A stretch of 64,000 bases of DNA, taken from the NCBI GenBank assembly GCA_965246905.1, contig CBDFFZ010000014.1:327328-391327 (forward strand). Direction: 5' to 3'. Every line of letters starts with the position of its first letter. Within the stretch, counting starts at the first letter, position 1. The translations under genes and the position numbers were made by a program. Shown here piece after piece: positions 36,561 to 44,669 of the stretch. The stretch is from UBA1952 sp965246905 (GTDB lineage Bacteria; Bacteroidota; Bacteroidia; Chitinophagales; Chitinophagaceae). The notes beneath the pieces were generated by a model, which worked only from the letters and a program-made list of their open reading frames with translations, was not told the origin of the DNA and ran no database searches.

Positions 36561-37412
36561 CTAATGGTGTGCAATGAATACCGGGGATGGGACAACTTCC
36601 AGAATAGATTGCGCAGTACTCGATTTAAAAAAGCGCGAGATACCGCTGCGGCCATAGGCCCCCATAATTATGAATACGTGCCTGCAGTTCATGGTATAGG
36701 CCAGGAGGCGGCTTTCCGGATCCCCTTCCATTTCTATAAATTTATGTTGCTGAAAATGCGCTTCGAGCCATTCTTCTAGCATCATTTTTGCCTTTGCAGA
36801 AGTGTCTGATACTTCCTCGTTATGAACTTCAATAATTACCACTTTACGATCCTTCAGCTCCGGGAAAAGGTAGATGAACAGTTTCAAGGCGTTTACAGAC
36901 GCGGCACTGCCATCGTACGCAAACACCAGCTCATCGATCTGCTGAAAATGTGGTGGCGCAATGATCACCGGGCATTCAGCCCCGGCCAGTAGCCTGGTTG
37001 CATGGCTGCTCAGGGAGCCATCCTCAGCAGCAATGGTATAGGTAAGTGAGCTTTCAATGATTAACGCATCCGCAAATCGGCTCTCAAGGATGAGGTCCTG
37101 TAAGGGCGCACCATGGTCCCGGTGAATGGTGCAGGTTGTTTCTCTTAGTGTGCAGGCTTGTTTAAATTGATCTACCAGGTGTCCGAAATGTGCCCGTACC
37201 GGTTCATTTTCCGGAAGGTCGGTAGTCGTCACTGTATGGATGTACATGATGTCCTTATCCATCGTGGTAGTCGTAAGTTCTTTATGCCGGAGCGATTCAG
37301 GAAATACTCCTGTTAGCACTGAGCCCGTCATTTTTGCCAGATAACAGGCAAAATCAACAGCGCCGTTATGCAGCGAATGATTGTCGGGAACGAATAATAG
37401 CTTCTCCATCAT
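36561..37412 (-). CDS. Universal stress protein, tandem Usp domains
   Basis: 283 residues. Two Usp-like alpha/beta domains: the first (1-150) is degenerate, the second (160-283) ends with GAYGRSGISRFFKSSTAQ, the G-x2-G-x9-G(S/T)-type ATP-binding pattern. Such proteins are induced by starvation, oxygen limitation or redox stress and bind nucleotide. The gene begins a minus-strand block next to the DUF6544 gene. It starts at an ATG preceded by ATTATCAAAAATG (minus). Confidence 0.85.
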   Translation of the reverse strand: MMEKLLFVPDNHSLHNGAVDFACYLAKMTGSVLTGVFPESLRHKELTTTTMDKDIMYIHTVTTTDLPENEPVRAHFGHLVDQFKQACTLRETTCTIHRDHGAPLQDLILESRFADALIIESSLTYTIAAEDGSLSSHATRLLAGAECPVIIAPPHFQQIDELVFAYDGSAASVNALKLFIYLFPELKDRKVVIIEVHNEEVSDTSAKAKMMLEEWLEAHFQQHKFIEMEGDPESRLLAYTMNCRHVFIIMGAYGRSGISRFFKSSTAQSILEVVPSPVFIAHH

Positions 37413-37799
37413 TTTTGATAATTTCTGTAGAAAATCAAAACTAACAGGATGATCAGCGGATATAGATGACGATCAACACCCAATTATGTGATCCATATCA
37501 GTGACCGTAATAATGCAGGTCGTTTAAGCCTGCATTTAATCAGCCATCAACTTTTGCTGTAGCTGTTGAATCTATTGCCAAATTTGAAACTGGATTTTTA
37601 TGCACAATCGACTATGGACATTTTTTCTAATTGAGATTGATAAGCGCCCGACTGAGGAGCAGGTCTTGCAGGCGAAATGCGTGTGCCATCAACCTTATCA
37701 GAAATGAATAGAATTTTGGCGTCAACGTGGAGCCTGGATCGCAAGAACGGTTAACAACAGCATCTTGTCTATTAAAATCTTCCGTCAACAATCTTCCGG
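37413..37799. other. Noncoding or decayed stretch at island edge
   Basis: Nearly 390 bases with no open frame that I recognise. A region at about 37620-37700 could be decayed recombinase coding sequence because it lies just upstream of the recombinase tail, but this is only a guess from position. Confidence 0.3.
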
Positions 37800-37988
37800 A
37801 TGAGAATTAGCTTGAAACTCGTGCCCCTATGGGTTTCCAGCAAAGTAAAAGACAAAGATCGATTGCAAAAACTACTCTTTCCGGAAGGAATTGTCTATGA
37901 CAAGGAAAAAGGGCGCATTTCGAACAGGGAGAGTGAACTCAATTTTTGCGTTAATCGCAGACCTCACGCAGGTTTCAGACGAAAAGCA

Positions 37989-38026
37989 AAAGGGACAAAC
38001 CGGTGCTAAAACCAATTTGTCCCTTT
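37989..38026 (-). terminator. Hairpin after tRNA-Asp
   Basis: AAAGGGACAAA and TTTGTCCCTTT form a perfect 11-bp stem starting 6 bases past the tRNA-Asp 3' end, followed on the minus strand by TGCTTTTCG. It probably ends the tRNA transcript. Confidence 0.7.
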
Positions 38027-38031
38027 CTGCG

Positions 38032-38105
38032 GACTGGACGGGACTCGAACCCGCGACCTCCGCCGTGACAGGGCGGCATTCTAACCAACTGAACTACCAA
38101 TCCTC
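38032..38105 (-). tRNA. tRNA-Asp(GTC)
   Basis: 74 nucleotides on the minus strand. The acceptor stem pairs GGATTGG with CCAGTCC (one G-T pair) and is followed by the discriminator G. D-loop TAGTTCAGTTGGTTAGA, anticodon stem-loop CCGCCCTGTCACGGCGG with anticodon GTC, and T-arm GGGTTCGAGTCCC are all present. CCA is not encoded. Confidence 0.95.
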
Positions 38106-38205
38106 CTTTTCCTTCCCGCAACCTTCGCAGCCTGCGTTGGGGGTGCAAATATAAGGCCGTCTTCCCCACTTTTCCAAACGGGCACCTTATTTTTTCAAAA
38201 AATTC

Positions 38206-39393
38206 TTAATAAAACTGTGTCAGGTACGGGTAGCGCTCCTCATATAAATCCTTCACCTTCTGTAAGATCGTCTCCCGCAGCCCATCCACATTCCGGCGTT
38301 CCGTAGCCGATATAAATACGGCTTCATTATTTGTCTTTTCCATCCAGCGCTCATTCAGCTGTATCAGCATTTCATTCTTTACTTCCGGGTCCAGCCATTC
38401 ATCAAAAGTATGCGCCTCGTACAAGTCCATCTTGTTGAAGATCGTAAGCACAGGTTTATCAAAAGCGCCCAACTCCTGGAGTGTTTTGTTCACTACGCCC
38501 ATTTGGTCTTCATAGCCGTGGTGGCTGATATCTACCACATGCAGCAGGCAATCTGCCTCGCGCACCTCATCCAGCGTGCTTTTAAAGCTCTCTACCAAGT
38601 GGTGGGGCAGCTTACGGATGAAGCCCACCGTATCGCTCAGCAGGAAGGGCGTTTGCTCATAGACCACTTTACGGGTAGTAGTATCCAGCGTGGCAAAAAG
38701 CTTGTTCTCTGCAAATACTTCCGATTTTGAGATCAGATTCATGATCGTGCTCTTGCCCACATTTGTGTAGCCCACTAGCGCTACCCGGATAAACGTGCCA
38801 CGCTCCTGCCGCTGGGTAGTGCTCTGCCGGTCTATGTCCTTCAGGCGCTTGCGCAGCAGAGATATTTTGTCCTTTACGATCCGGCGGTCCGTTTCTATTT
38901 CCGTTTCCCCGGGCCCGCGCGAGCCTATGCCGCCGCCCTGCCGCTCTAAGTGCTGCCACATGCCTTTAAGGCGGGGCAGCAGGTATTGATATTGCGCCAG
39001 CTCCACCTGCGTGCGGGCCTGCGCAGTCTTCGCCCTGCGGGCAAATATGTCTAAGATAAGATCACTGCGGTCGATGGTTCTTACACCAAGCACCTTCTCG
39101 ATATTGATGATTTGGGAGCCGGTGAGCTCATCGTCAAAAATGGCCAGGGTGATGCCTTTGGCAGCGCAGTATTCCCGGATCTCCTCCAGCTTGCCTTTAC
39201 CCACAAATGTTTTGCTGTCGCGGGTGGGGAGCTTTTGCAGGAATTGCTTTTTCGTAGTAGCGCCCGCAGTTTCCGCAAGAAAAGCCAGCTCATTCAGATA
39301 TTCCTTCGCTTCAGTCTCCGTCTGCATTTTAGTTATGAGACCAACGAGTACAGCCTGCTCTTCCTCCTGAATATTATTCTTCTTATCAATCAA
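38206..39393 (-). CDS. hflX: GTPase HflX
   Basis: 395 residues, usual for HflX. N-terminal ribosome-binding domain with FVGKGKLEEI, linker GIGSRGPGETEIETDRR (the HflX-type GGxGxRGPGETxLE signature), then a G domain with P-loop VGYTNVGKST, switch DTVGFIRKLPHHLVESF and NKMD. HflX binds 50S/70S ribosomes and splits stalled or stressed ones. Its start at 39393 is MIDKKNN. Downstream lies the tRNA-Asp gene, outside the stress island. Confidence 0.95.
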   Translation of the reverse strand: MIDKKNNIQEEEQAVLVGLITKMQTETEAKEYLNELAFLAETAGATTKKQFLQKLPTRDSKTFVGKGKLEEIREYCAAKGITLAIFDDELTGSQIINIEKVLGVRTIDRSDLILDIFARRAKTAQARTQVELAQYQYLLPRLKGMWQHLERQGGGIGSRGPGETEIETDRRIVKDKISLLRKRLKDIDRQSTTQRQERGTFIRVALVGYTNVGKSTIMNLISKSEVFAENKLFATLDTTTRKVVYEQTPFLLSDTVGFIRKLPHHLVESFKSTLDEVREADCLLHVVDISHHGYEDQMGVVNKTLQELGAFDKPVLTIFNKMDLYEAHTFDEWLDPEVKNEMLIQLNERWMEKTNNEAVFISATERRNVDGLRETILQKVKDLYEERYPYLTQFY

Positions 39394-39493
39394 AATGAAA
39401 CCGGTAATTATAGTGAAATGGATAGGCCGTAAAATTACGAAATAGGTAGGTGCACTTTATGACAGATATAACCGCAAAGGACGCAAAGACCTG

Positions 39494-41155
39494 TTATTGC
39501 TTCGTAAGCTTATAGGTAGATGCCTTGCCAACCATTTCTATTTGGAGCAGGTAAATGCCGGCGGGTAATGCCGGCGGCAGCTCCCATTTAAAATTACTAT
39601 TCCCGGCTGCTGCACTCAATGCGCGCTCCGCCACGATCCTGCCTGCCGCATCGGTAAGTGTACAACGTATAACCGTCTCTTTTGTGAAGGAATAATGAAG
39701 GGTTACGGCATTTAAAAACGGATTAGGTGTTATCGTAAGTCCGGCCTGGCCAACAGGAATATTATCGATCCCTACTGTACCCAGTACTTTTTTAAAATCC
39801 GGGATTCCATAGCCTTCCTTTGCAGTAGGATTTCCCGCGCGGTCTGCGCTCACCGTAATAGCCTGCCGCAGCTGGTAAGGCGTGATCGATGGTTTGCTCT
39901 GCCGGATACAGGCCGCCCAGCCGGCAATCTGCGGGGTGGAAAATGACGTGCCGCTTTGGTTGAAAATGCCACTGCTGCCAAAAGTAGCGGCAGGACTGCC
40001 CTGCGCTACAATATCCGGCTTTACCTGGCCGCTGCTGTTAGGCCCCGGACTGCTAAAACCCGCAACCGTGCGGAGCGGATCTACCGCGCCTACAGTAAGC
40101 ACACTATCTGCATCACCGGGAGTAAGGATGAAATTCCAGCTGCCGCCGCCTTCATTGCCTGCGGAATTGAGCACGAAAATGCCGCGGGCCACGGCCATAT
40201 TCGCTGCACGGGCTACCAGCGTGGTATGGCCATCCAGCTCCGCTTTATTATAAATGGAATAAGCAGGGTGCACAAAATCAAAATACCCCAGCGAGGAGGT
40301 AACAATATCTGCGCCAAGACTATCTGCACGCTCGAGGCCGCCTACAAAATTATCCAGCTCATACAGCGCATCCGTAATAGAGTTATCATCCGTAATGTAG
40401 AGGGCATATTGCGCGGCCGGTGCGCTGCCCACAAAAGAACCGGGCACGATACCCGCCATAGTGGATAGCACAGCAGTGCCATGACCCCATACCGGGGTAT
40501 AAATATCTGTGCTGGCTGAGACAAAATTCCAGGAATCCAGCAAGCGCCCCTGTTGCCGCAGGCTATCGAAGCCAGGATGTGTATTGGTGCCGTTAAAGCC
40601 AAGATCAAGCACCGCAATCAATTGTCCCTGACCGCGCAGTCCCTGATCATGCAGGTAGTCGCCGTTCACCATGTGTGTCTGATCCCAGGTATTGCCGTAA
40701 TAGGCAGCGGCGCCTGTGCCTCTTGCAGGAGGTATCGGGGTATTTGCGGAAACAGTATCGGAAGGCGCGCCCCGGTGCAGTGCCGTAGCAAAATAGCCTA
40801 AATAGTCGATGCCCGTTATATAAGGCTTACCCTGGAGCTGTAAAATTTTGGATGAGTCGCTAAGCAGGATAACGCATTGATTGAACCAGCGCGAAGTAAC
40901 GTGCAGCTTGCCGGAAGTGGCACTCAATACATCGGAAAGATACGCCGGCGACACCGGCCTGTCTGCCTCTGCAACGGAAACGCCCTGCGTGCTGCGGCGC
41001 TGTAAAGCGCGGGCGCTCAGAAAAGCGGAAGGGTTCGCCAATGCCGGCGAACCTGTTTTATCAGTAAAATGAATGCGAAAGGCCCATTGCGGAGCAGCTT
41101 CCGTGCTTACTGCAGCTATTAGTATCAACCCACACAATATTCCGCACAGCCGCAT
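39494..41155 (-). CDS. Secreted subtilisin-like protease with T9SS tail
   Basis: 553 residues. Signal peptide (about 1-20), a propeptide-like region (20-140), and an S8 catalytic domain with AVLDLGFNG (Asp about 182), HGTAVLSTMAG (His about 224), NSAGNEGG (oxyanion Asn) and GTSFSTPQIAGW (Ser about 401). The C-terminal 80 residues are a type A T9SS sorting domain (NPFLNAVTLHYSF ... GIYLLQIE). It should be exported through the type IX system to the surface or medium. It is followed by a lipoprotein gene on the same strand. Confidence 0.9.
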   Translation of the reverse strand: MRLCGILCGLILIAAVSTEAAPQWAFRIHFTDKTGSPALANPSAFLSARALQRRSTQGVSVAEADRPVSPAYLSDVLSATSGKLHVTSRWFNQCVILLSDSSKILQLQGKPYITGIDYLGYFATALHRGAPSDTVSANTPIPPARGTGAAAYYGNTWDQTHMVNGDYLHDQGLRGQGQLIAVLDLGFNGTNTHPGFDSLRQQGRLLDSWNFVSASTDIYTPVWGHGTAVLSTMAGIVPGSFVGSAPAAQYALYITDDNSITDALYELDNFVGGLERADSLGADIVTSSLGYFDFVHPAYSIYNKAELDGHTTLVARAANMAVARGIFVLNSAGNEGGGSWNFILTPGDADSVLTVGAVDPLRTVAGFSSPGPNSSGQVKPDIVAQGSPAATFGSSGIFNQSGTSFSTPQIAGWAACIRQSKPSITPYQLRQAITVSADRAGNPTAKEGYGIPDFKKVLGTVGIDNIPVGQAGLTITPNPFLNAVTLHYSFTKETVIRCTLTDAAGRIVAERALSAAAGNSNFKWELPPALPAGIYLLQIEMVGKASTYKLTKQ

Positions 41156-41172
41156 AAGCCATCTTTAAAGTA

Positions 41173-41913
41173 TTAATTATGGTCCACCGCGCGCATCACT
41201 ACTGCGTAGCCTTTGCGGTAATAATTCCCGGTAGATGAGTTTTGATCGTACTTCCAGTTAATGATCTCGCGATAGATAAGACCTACATTATAAGCATAGA
41301 TTTCCTTGGCAAAGCGGCGCTCAGCATAGGTATCGGGCATAAGTGCAGGGCTGTTGAGCGAGTCGTCCACCTGCTGTACGGTAGCTGTATTATCGAAGTT
41401 GGCACGGCCGGTATTGTACGGACTGCCTATGTTATAATACGTGTAATACCACTTATTGTAGAACTGCAGGTCCTGATCGGCAGTAGGAATCTGGCTATTG
41501 CCCTCCCAGGTAGTGCCTTTAGCCACCGGAAAAACCAGCTTGGTAAAGCGCAGGTTGTTCTGCACCACATCCAGCCCGGTAAGCGTTGGCGTAGCAAAGA
41601 ATACATCATTCGCCTCGAAGGCAACTGTATCCGTTTTGCGGGTAAATACTTCCACCTGGTAAGATGTGCGCAGTTGATTGTCGAGGAAGCTATCGGTAAC
41701 GTTGTAGCGCACCTGCATATGGCGCAGCGTAGTGGTCTGCGCAAAATCGTCATAGATCGTGGAGTCCACATCATAGAGCACATAATGGCCTTTAGTAAGT
41801 GGATAGTAACCGCGGGTAAGCTCATTGCCGTATATATTGTCATTCTCCTTTTTGCAGGAAGAGAAGGACGCGATAGCCGCTATAAATAATAAAGGTAAAA
41901 GCCTGTTTTTCAT
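41173..41913 (-). CDS. Uncharacterised Bacteroidota lipoprotein
   Basis: 246 residues from MKNRLLP (41913). The lipobox is ASFSSC, followed by KKEN. The mature domain begins YYPLTKGHYVLYDVDSTIYD and is beta-rich, with no catalytic motif that I recognise. It shares this plan with lipoproteins found in sequenced Bacteroidota, but I cannot assign a family. It lies 17 bp before the protease gene (same strand), so they may be cotranscribed. Confidence 0.7.
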   Translation of the reverse strand: MKNRLLPLLFIAAIASFSSCKKENDNIYGNELTRGYYPLTKGHYVLYDVDSTIYDDFAQTTTLRHMQVRYNVTDSFLDNQLRTSYQVEVFTRKTDTVAFEANDVFFATPTLTGLDVVQNNLRFTKLVFPVAKGTTWEGNSQIPTADQDLQFYNKWYYTYYNIGSPYNTGRANFDNTATVQQVDDSLNSPALMPDTYAERRFAKEIYAYNVGLIYREIINWKYDQNSSTGNYYRKGYAVVMRAVDHN

Positions 41914-42012
41914 ATAATACATTCCGTATAAGCTGGTAAATATAGTAAAACCCGTTAAAAGTTGATAAGTTGATGGGATGATAAGATTATAAGTTGTAGT
42001 GGGCGCCCGTTT

Positions 42013-43119
42013 TTAAAGCTGCCCCGCGTGGATAATCCCGCCGCCAATCACATCATCGCCTTCATAAAAAACCGCGCTTTGCCCCGGGGCAATACTGCTT
42101 ACCGCATGGGTAAAATCCACCCTTATCTTGCTACCATCATGATGCAGGATACTTTCGCCGCCGGCATCGCGGTAGCGGATCTTTGTAGTAGCCGTCATGC
42201 CATCGGCAACCGCCGGATACTTCACCATATTAATACCGCCTACCCACATCTGCGAAGCCTGCAGCTCGTGCGCCTCACCCAGCACCACCGTATTCGTTTC
42301 CGGAATGATCTGTGTCACGAACATCGGCTTGCCAAACGCCATATCCAGCCCTTTCCGCTGGCCAATCGTATAAAAAGGATAGCCTTTATGCTTACCCACT
42401 TTCGTGCCATCGCCAAATACAAAATCCCCGCCTGCCACTGTTTCTTCCAGCGCAGCATCCTGCCGCTTTAAAAAGCCCCGGTAATCGTTATCCGGCACAA
42501 AGCATATTTCATAGCTCTCGGCCTTCTTGGAGAGCTCTACGTAGCCCATGTCTGCTGCATATTGCCGCACCTCTGTTTTCAGTAAATCCCCTAACGGATA
42601 GATACTCCTCGAAAGGCATTCCTGACCTAATCCCCAAAGCACATAGCTCTGGTCTTTGGTAAGGTCTTTGGCTTTGGATAATATGCCCCGCCCGCCTTCC
42701 TGCCGCACCTTTACATAATGCCCGGTCGCAATAAAATCGCAGCCCAGCGCATCGGCCCGTTTCAGGAGCGCCGCCCATTTAATGTGCGTATTACAGAGCA
42801 CACACGGGTTAGGCGTACGGCCGGCAATATATTCATCCACAAAATTCCGGATCACATGGTCGCCAAACTCTTCGCGGATATCCAGCACATAATGCGGGAA
42901 GCCATGCTCCACCGCCGCCTGCCGCGCATCATTAAAAGAATCGAGGTTACAGCAGCCGGTCTCTTTCTTGCCGTTCGCACTACCACCGGATGTGGCGTAA
43001 TCCCACGTCTTCATCGTTACGCCTACCACATCATAGCCTTGCTGGTGCAGCATCAGCGCGCTCACTGTGCTGTCAATGCCGCCGCTCATGGCCACCAGTA
43101 CTTTTCCGTTTCTGCTCAT
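42013..43119 (-). CDS. mnmA: tRNA 2-thiouridine(34) synthase MnmA
   Basis: 368 residues. The PP-loop is MSGGIDSTVSALML (11-24), catalytic Cys pair Cys106 (TPNPCVLCN) and Cys206 (SYEICFVPD), and the ATP site FIATGHYVK. MnmA adds sulphur to U34 of Lys, Glu and Gln tRNAs, with sulphur donated by a persulphide relay. The C-terminal beta domain (about 270-368) is complete. It is an essential or important housekeeping gene with standard length. Confidence 0.95.
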   Translation of the reverse strand: MSRNGKVLVAMSGGIDSTVSALMLHQQGYDVVGVTMKTWDYATSGGSANGKKETGCCNLDSFNDARQAAVEHGFPHYVLDIREEFGDHVIRNFVDEYIAGRTPNPCVLCNTHIKWAALLKRADALGCDFIATGHYVKVRQEGGRGILSKAKDLTKDQSYVLWGLGQECLSRSIYPLGDLLKTEVRQYAADMGYVELSKKAESYEICFVPDNDYRGFLKRQDAALEETVAGGDFVFGDGTKVGKHKGYPFYTIGQRKGLDMAFGKPMFVTQIIPETNTVVLGEAHELQASQMWVGGINMVKYPAVADGMTATTKIRYRDAGGESILHHDGSKIRVDFTHAVSSIAPGQSAVFYEGDDVIGGGIIHAGQL

Positions 43120-43545
43120 CGTTCTGTTTTATACGCCATGGTTCAAAGCCATGCCTATAGTGATTGTTCGCTTACTGTTTCGGGCGTGCCCCAAGCTGCG
43201 CAAGGGGCCGGGCTATCCGCTGCAAGTCCTCGCGGCAGCCGCACAAAAGGCAGGGCGCTGCGGGCTTTCCGCTACTATCCCTCACGCTGGCCACTGCTGC
43301 TACAAAACTTTTGGCCCTACGGGCCGCACATTCGCTATGCCAATAAAAGTGCAAAGCCACGCCGCCGCAAAAATACGCTTATTCACTCCCACACCTATCA
43401 CGATCCTTTACGTACCGATAAGGCAATAGTTTGCACTTCTTCCGTCAGCCAGAACCATGAAATAGCTTCAGGGTTCAGCATGACGAAGCTTAGTGAAGTA
43501 AGCTGAATAAACAGGCTCAACGTGTAGCACAGGCTCATCCATCCC
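43120..43545. other. Intergenic region with repeat copy A
   Basis: About 425 bases upstream of mnmA. The stretch 43181-43290 is a dispersed repeat (separate entry). The short ORFs here on both strands are translations of the repeat and are not genes. Confidence 0.5.
43181..43290 (-). repeat. Dispersed intergenic repeat, copy A
   Basis: Read on the minus strand it contains AGGGATAGTAGCGGAAAGCC, then CGGATAGCCCGG, then a GC-rich tail with GGGGCACGCCCG. The same order of blocks occurs on the plus strand at 56569-56660. Confidence 0.65.
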
Positions 43546-44247
43546 CTAATACTTCTCCTTCTGGAAGCCCCAGTTGCGCAGCTCTGTTTTCCAGGTGTCG
43601 GGGTAATTGGCCCTGATGGCCAGCACGATCACGGTGAGGCCCTTCCTCAGCCCCTTCTTCAGCTTATTTTTATTGCCTGTCGTCCGGCTTACGCCGCTAT
43701 CGGTGCCGGTGGCTTGCTCCAGGGATGCATCGAACCTTTCTTTCACATCCTTCCAGAATGCAGTGCCATAAGTGTTCTTGCCAAAGCCTTCTGCCTCCAG
43801 GCCCTCCAATAGCAGCGTTAGTGCTGTGCGGCGGTCATCATGGTCTTTGGGCAGCACGAAGAGCTTGCCTTTGCGCACAATGCCAAACGCCGGATATTAG
43901 CCGGGCGCAGCCTTCTTACCATATTTCTCCGCCAGGTAGCCCTTCACATACCCAAGCGATGTATTGATCCGCGCATCCAGCGCCGCGAGGCGGCCGGTAA
44001 TCTGGGCACGGCCTCCGCCCTCACTTGCCTTTCTGCTGAGCAGCGCGCTGTATTCACCGGCATTGGCCGCAAAGTCTGCTGCGGAAAGCCACTGTAAGGT
44101 GAGCCAGCTATTGGCCAGCCACATTTCACTTACTGTTGCTGCCAGGCTGCCAAAGTCGGTATCGGCTTTGGGCACATTGCCTTTCTTACTGCGGCCTGTG
44201 CCGGTTACGGTCGTTTCGGGAAGGTTGCCCGGGGTATTAGCTGCCAT
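43546..44247 (-). pseudogene. Conserved hypothetical protein split by one in-frame TAA
   Basis: From ATG 44247 the frame encodes MAANTPGNLPETTVTGTGR, LALRNLxxW-type segments, a helical domain and KGYLAEKYGKKAAPG, then TAA at 43897-43899. The same frame goes on without shift for 116 more codons: YPAFGIVRKGKLFVLPKDHD, YGTAFWKDVKERF, KNKLKKGLRKGL and the end LRNWGFQKEKY. The two parts look like one protein of about 232 residues of a Bacteroidota-specific family of unknown function. The stop replaces what should be a residue such as Tyr. Options are a nonsense pseudogene, an assembly error, or read-through. No recognised recoding element is visible. Confidence 0.6.
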
Positions 44248-44340
44248 ATCATTCAGTTTGAAGAATAAATATAGGGGATTAGTACGTTGTATCAATGCCT
44301 TGGCTATCATCCCGCTAAAGAATATTTAGCCCATAATCCG

Positions 44341-44573
44341 GCTTACCTGCCCCGGTTGGCGCTTGCCCATGCCGGGGTTGCCGGCTTACCCGTACCGGGC
44401 GGCAGCGCTTATATCCGGGGCACCGGCCACCCTCCATTGGGTGGTAGTTTCCCACGGCAGGCAGGCAGGCTACCCTGCCATGGGCGGCGCTTTCCCAAGG
44501 GAGGGTTGCCGGCCTCCCCGCTATGGGTTGTGCTTGCTTCACGGAGGGTTGCCGCTTACCCTGTACCACTGCC
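44341..44573. repeat. Degenerate tandem array of short hairpin units
   Basis: About ten units of 19-23 bases, each beginning GCTT or GC and carrying a CCC...GGG mini-palindrome, for example GCTTGCCCATGCCGGGG, GCTTACCCGTACCGGG, GCTACCCTGCCATGGG, GCTTTCCCAAGGGAGGG and GCCTCCCCGCTATGGG. Spacers often read TTGCCG. The array lies about 100 bases before aroB and has no identical repeats, so it is not CRISPR. Confidence 0.65.
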
Positions 44574-44669
44574 GTACTATCTAAAAGGCCAACTCAGCAG
44601 TAACGTAACTTTAGCCGGGCAAGCAAAGCCGCTGACTCACGGCTCCACTATTCAACCCTTCAAATCAAT

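Larger units (their letters stand above)
37800..38154 (+). pseudogene. Site-specific recombinase C-terminal tail, frameshifted
   Basis: The first frame gives LWVSSKVKDKDRLQKLLFPE and GIVYDKEKG, the pattern at the end of Bacteroidota site-specific (serine-type) recombinases (SGN..DKQRLQKLLFPEG.YY). In an A5 run near 37906-37910, one extra A shifts the frame; with four A the reading continues FRTGRVNSIFALIADLTQ, as in the family (TxRINSIF). That downstream frame then runs antisense through tRNA-Asp to 38154. No N-terminal catalytic part is present. The recombinase probably belonged to an element that used this tRNA as its insertion site (inference). Confidence 0.65.

Noticed and set aside
37891..38154. 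87-codon ORF as an independent gene
   Set aside because: It is the frameshifted end of the recombinase running antisense through tRNA-Asp.
40553..40801. Plus-strand ORFs inside the S8 protease gene
   Set aside because: Antisense shadows of a clear protease coding frame.
43164..43360. Short ORFs on both strands in the mnmA upstream region
   Set aside because: They are translations of the dispersed repeat (copy A).
44341..44573. CRISPR array
   Set aside because: Units are 19-23 bases, none identical, without unique spacers, and no cas gene is in the window.
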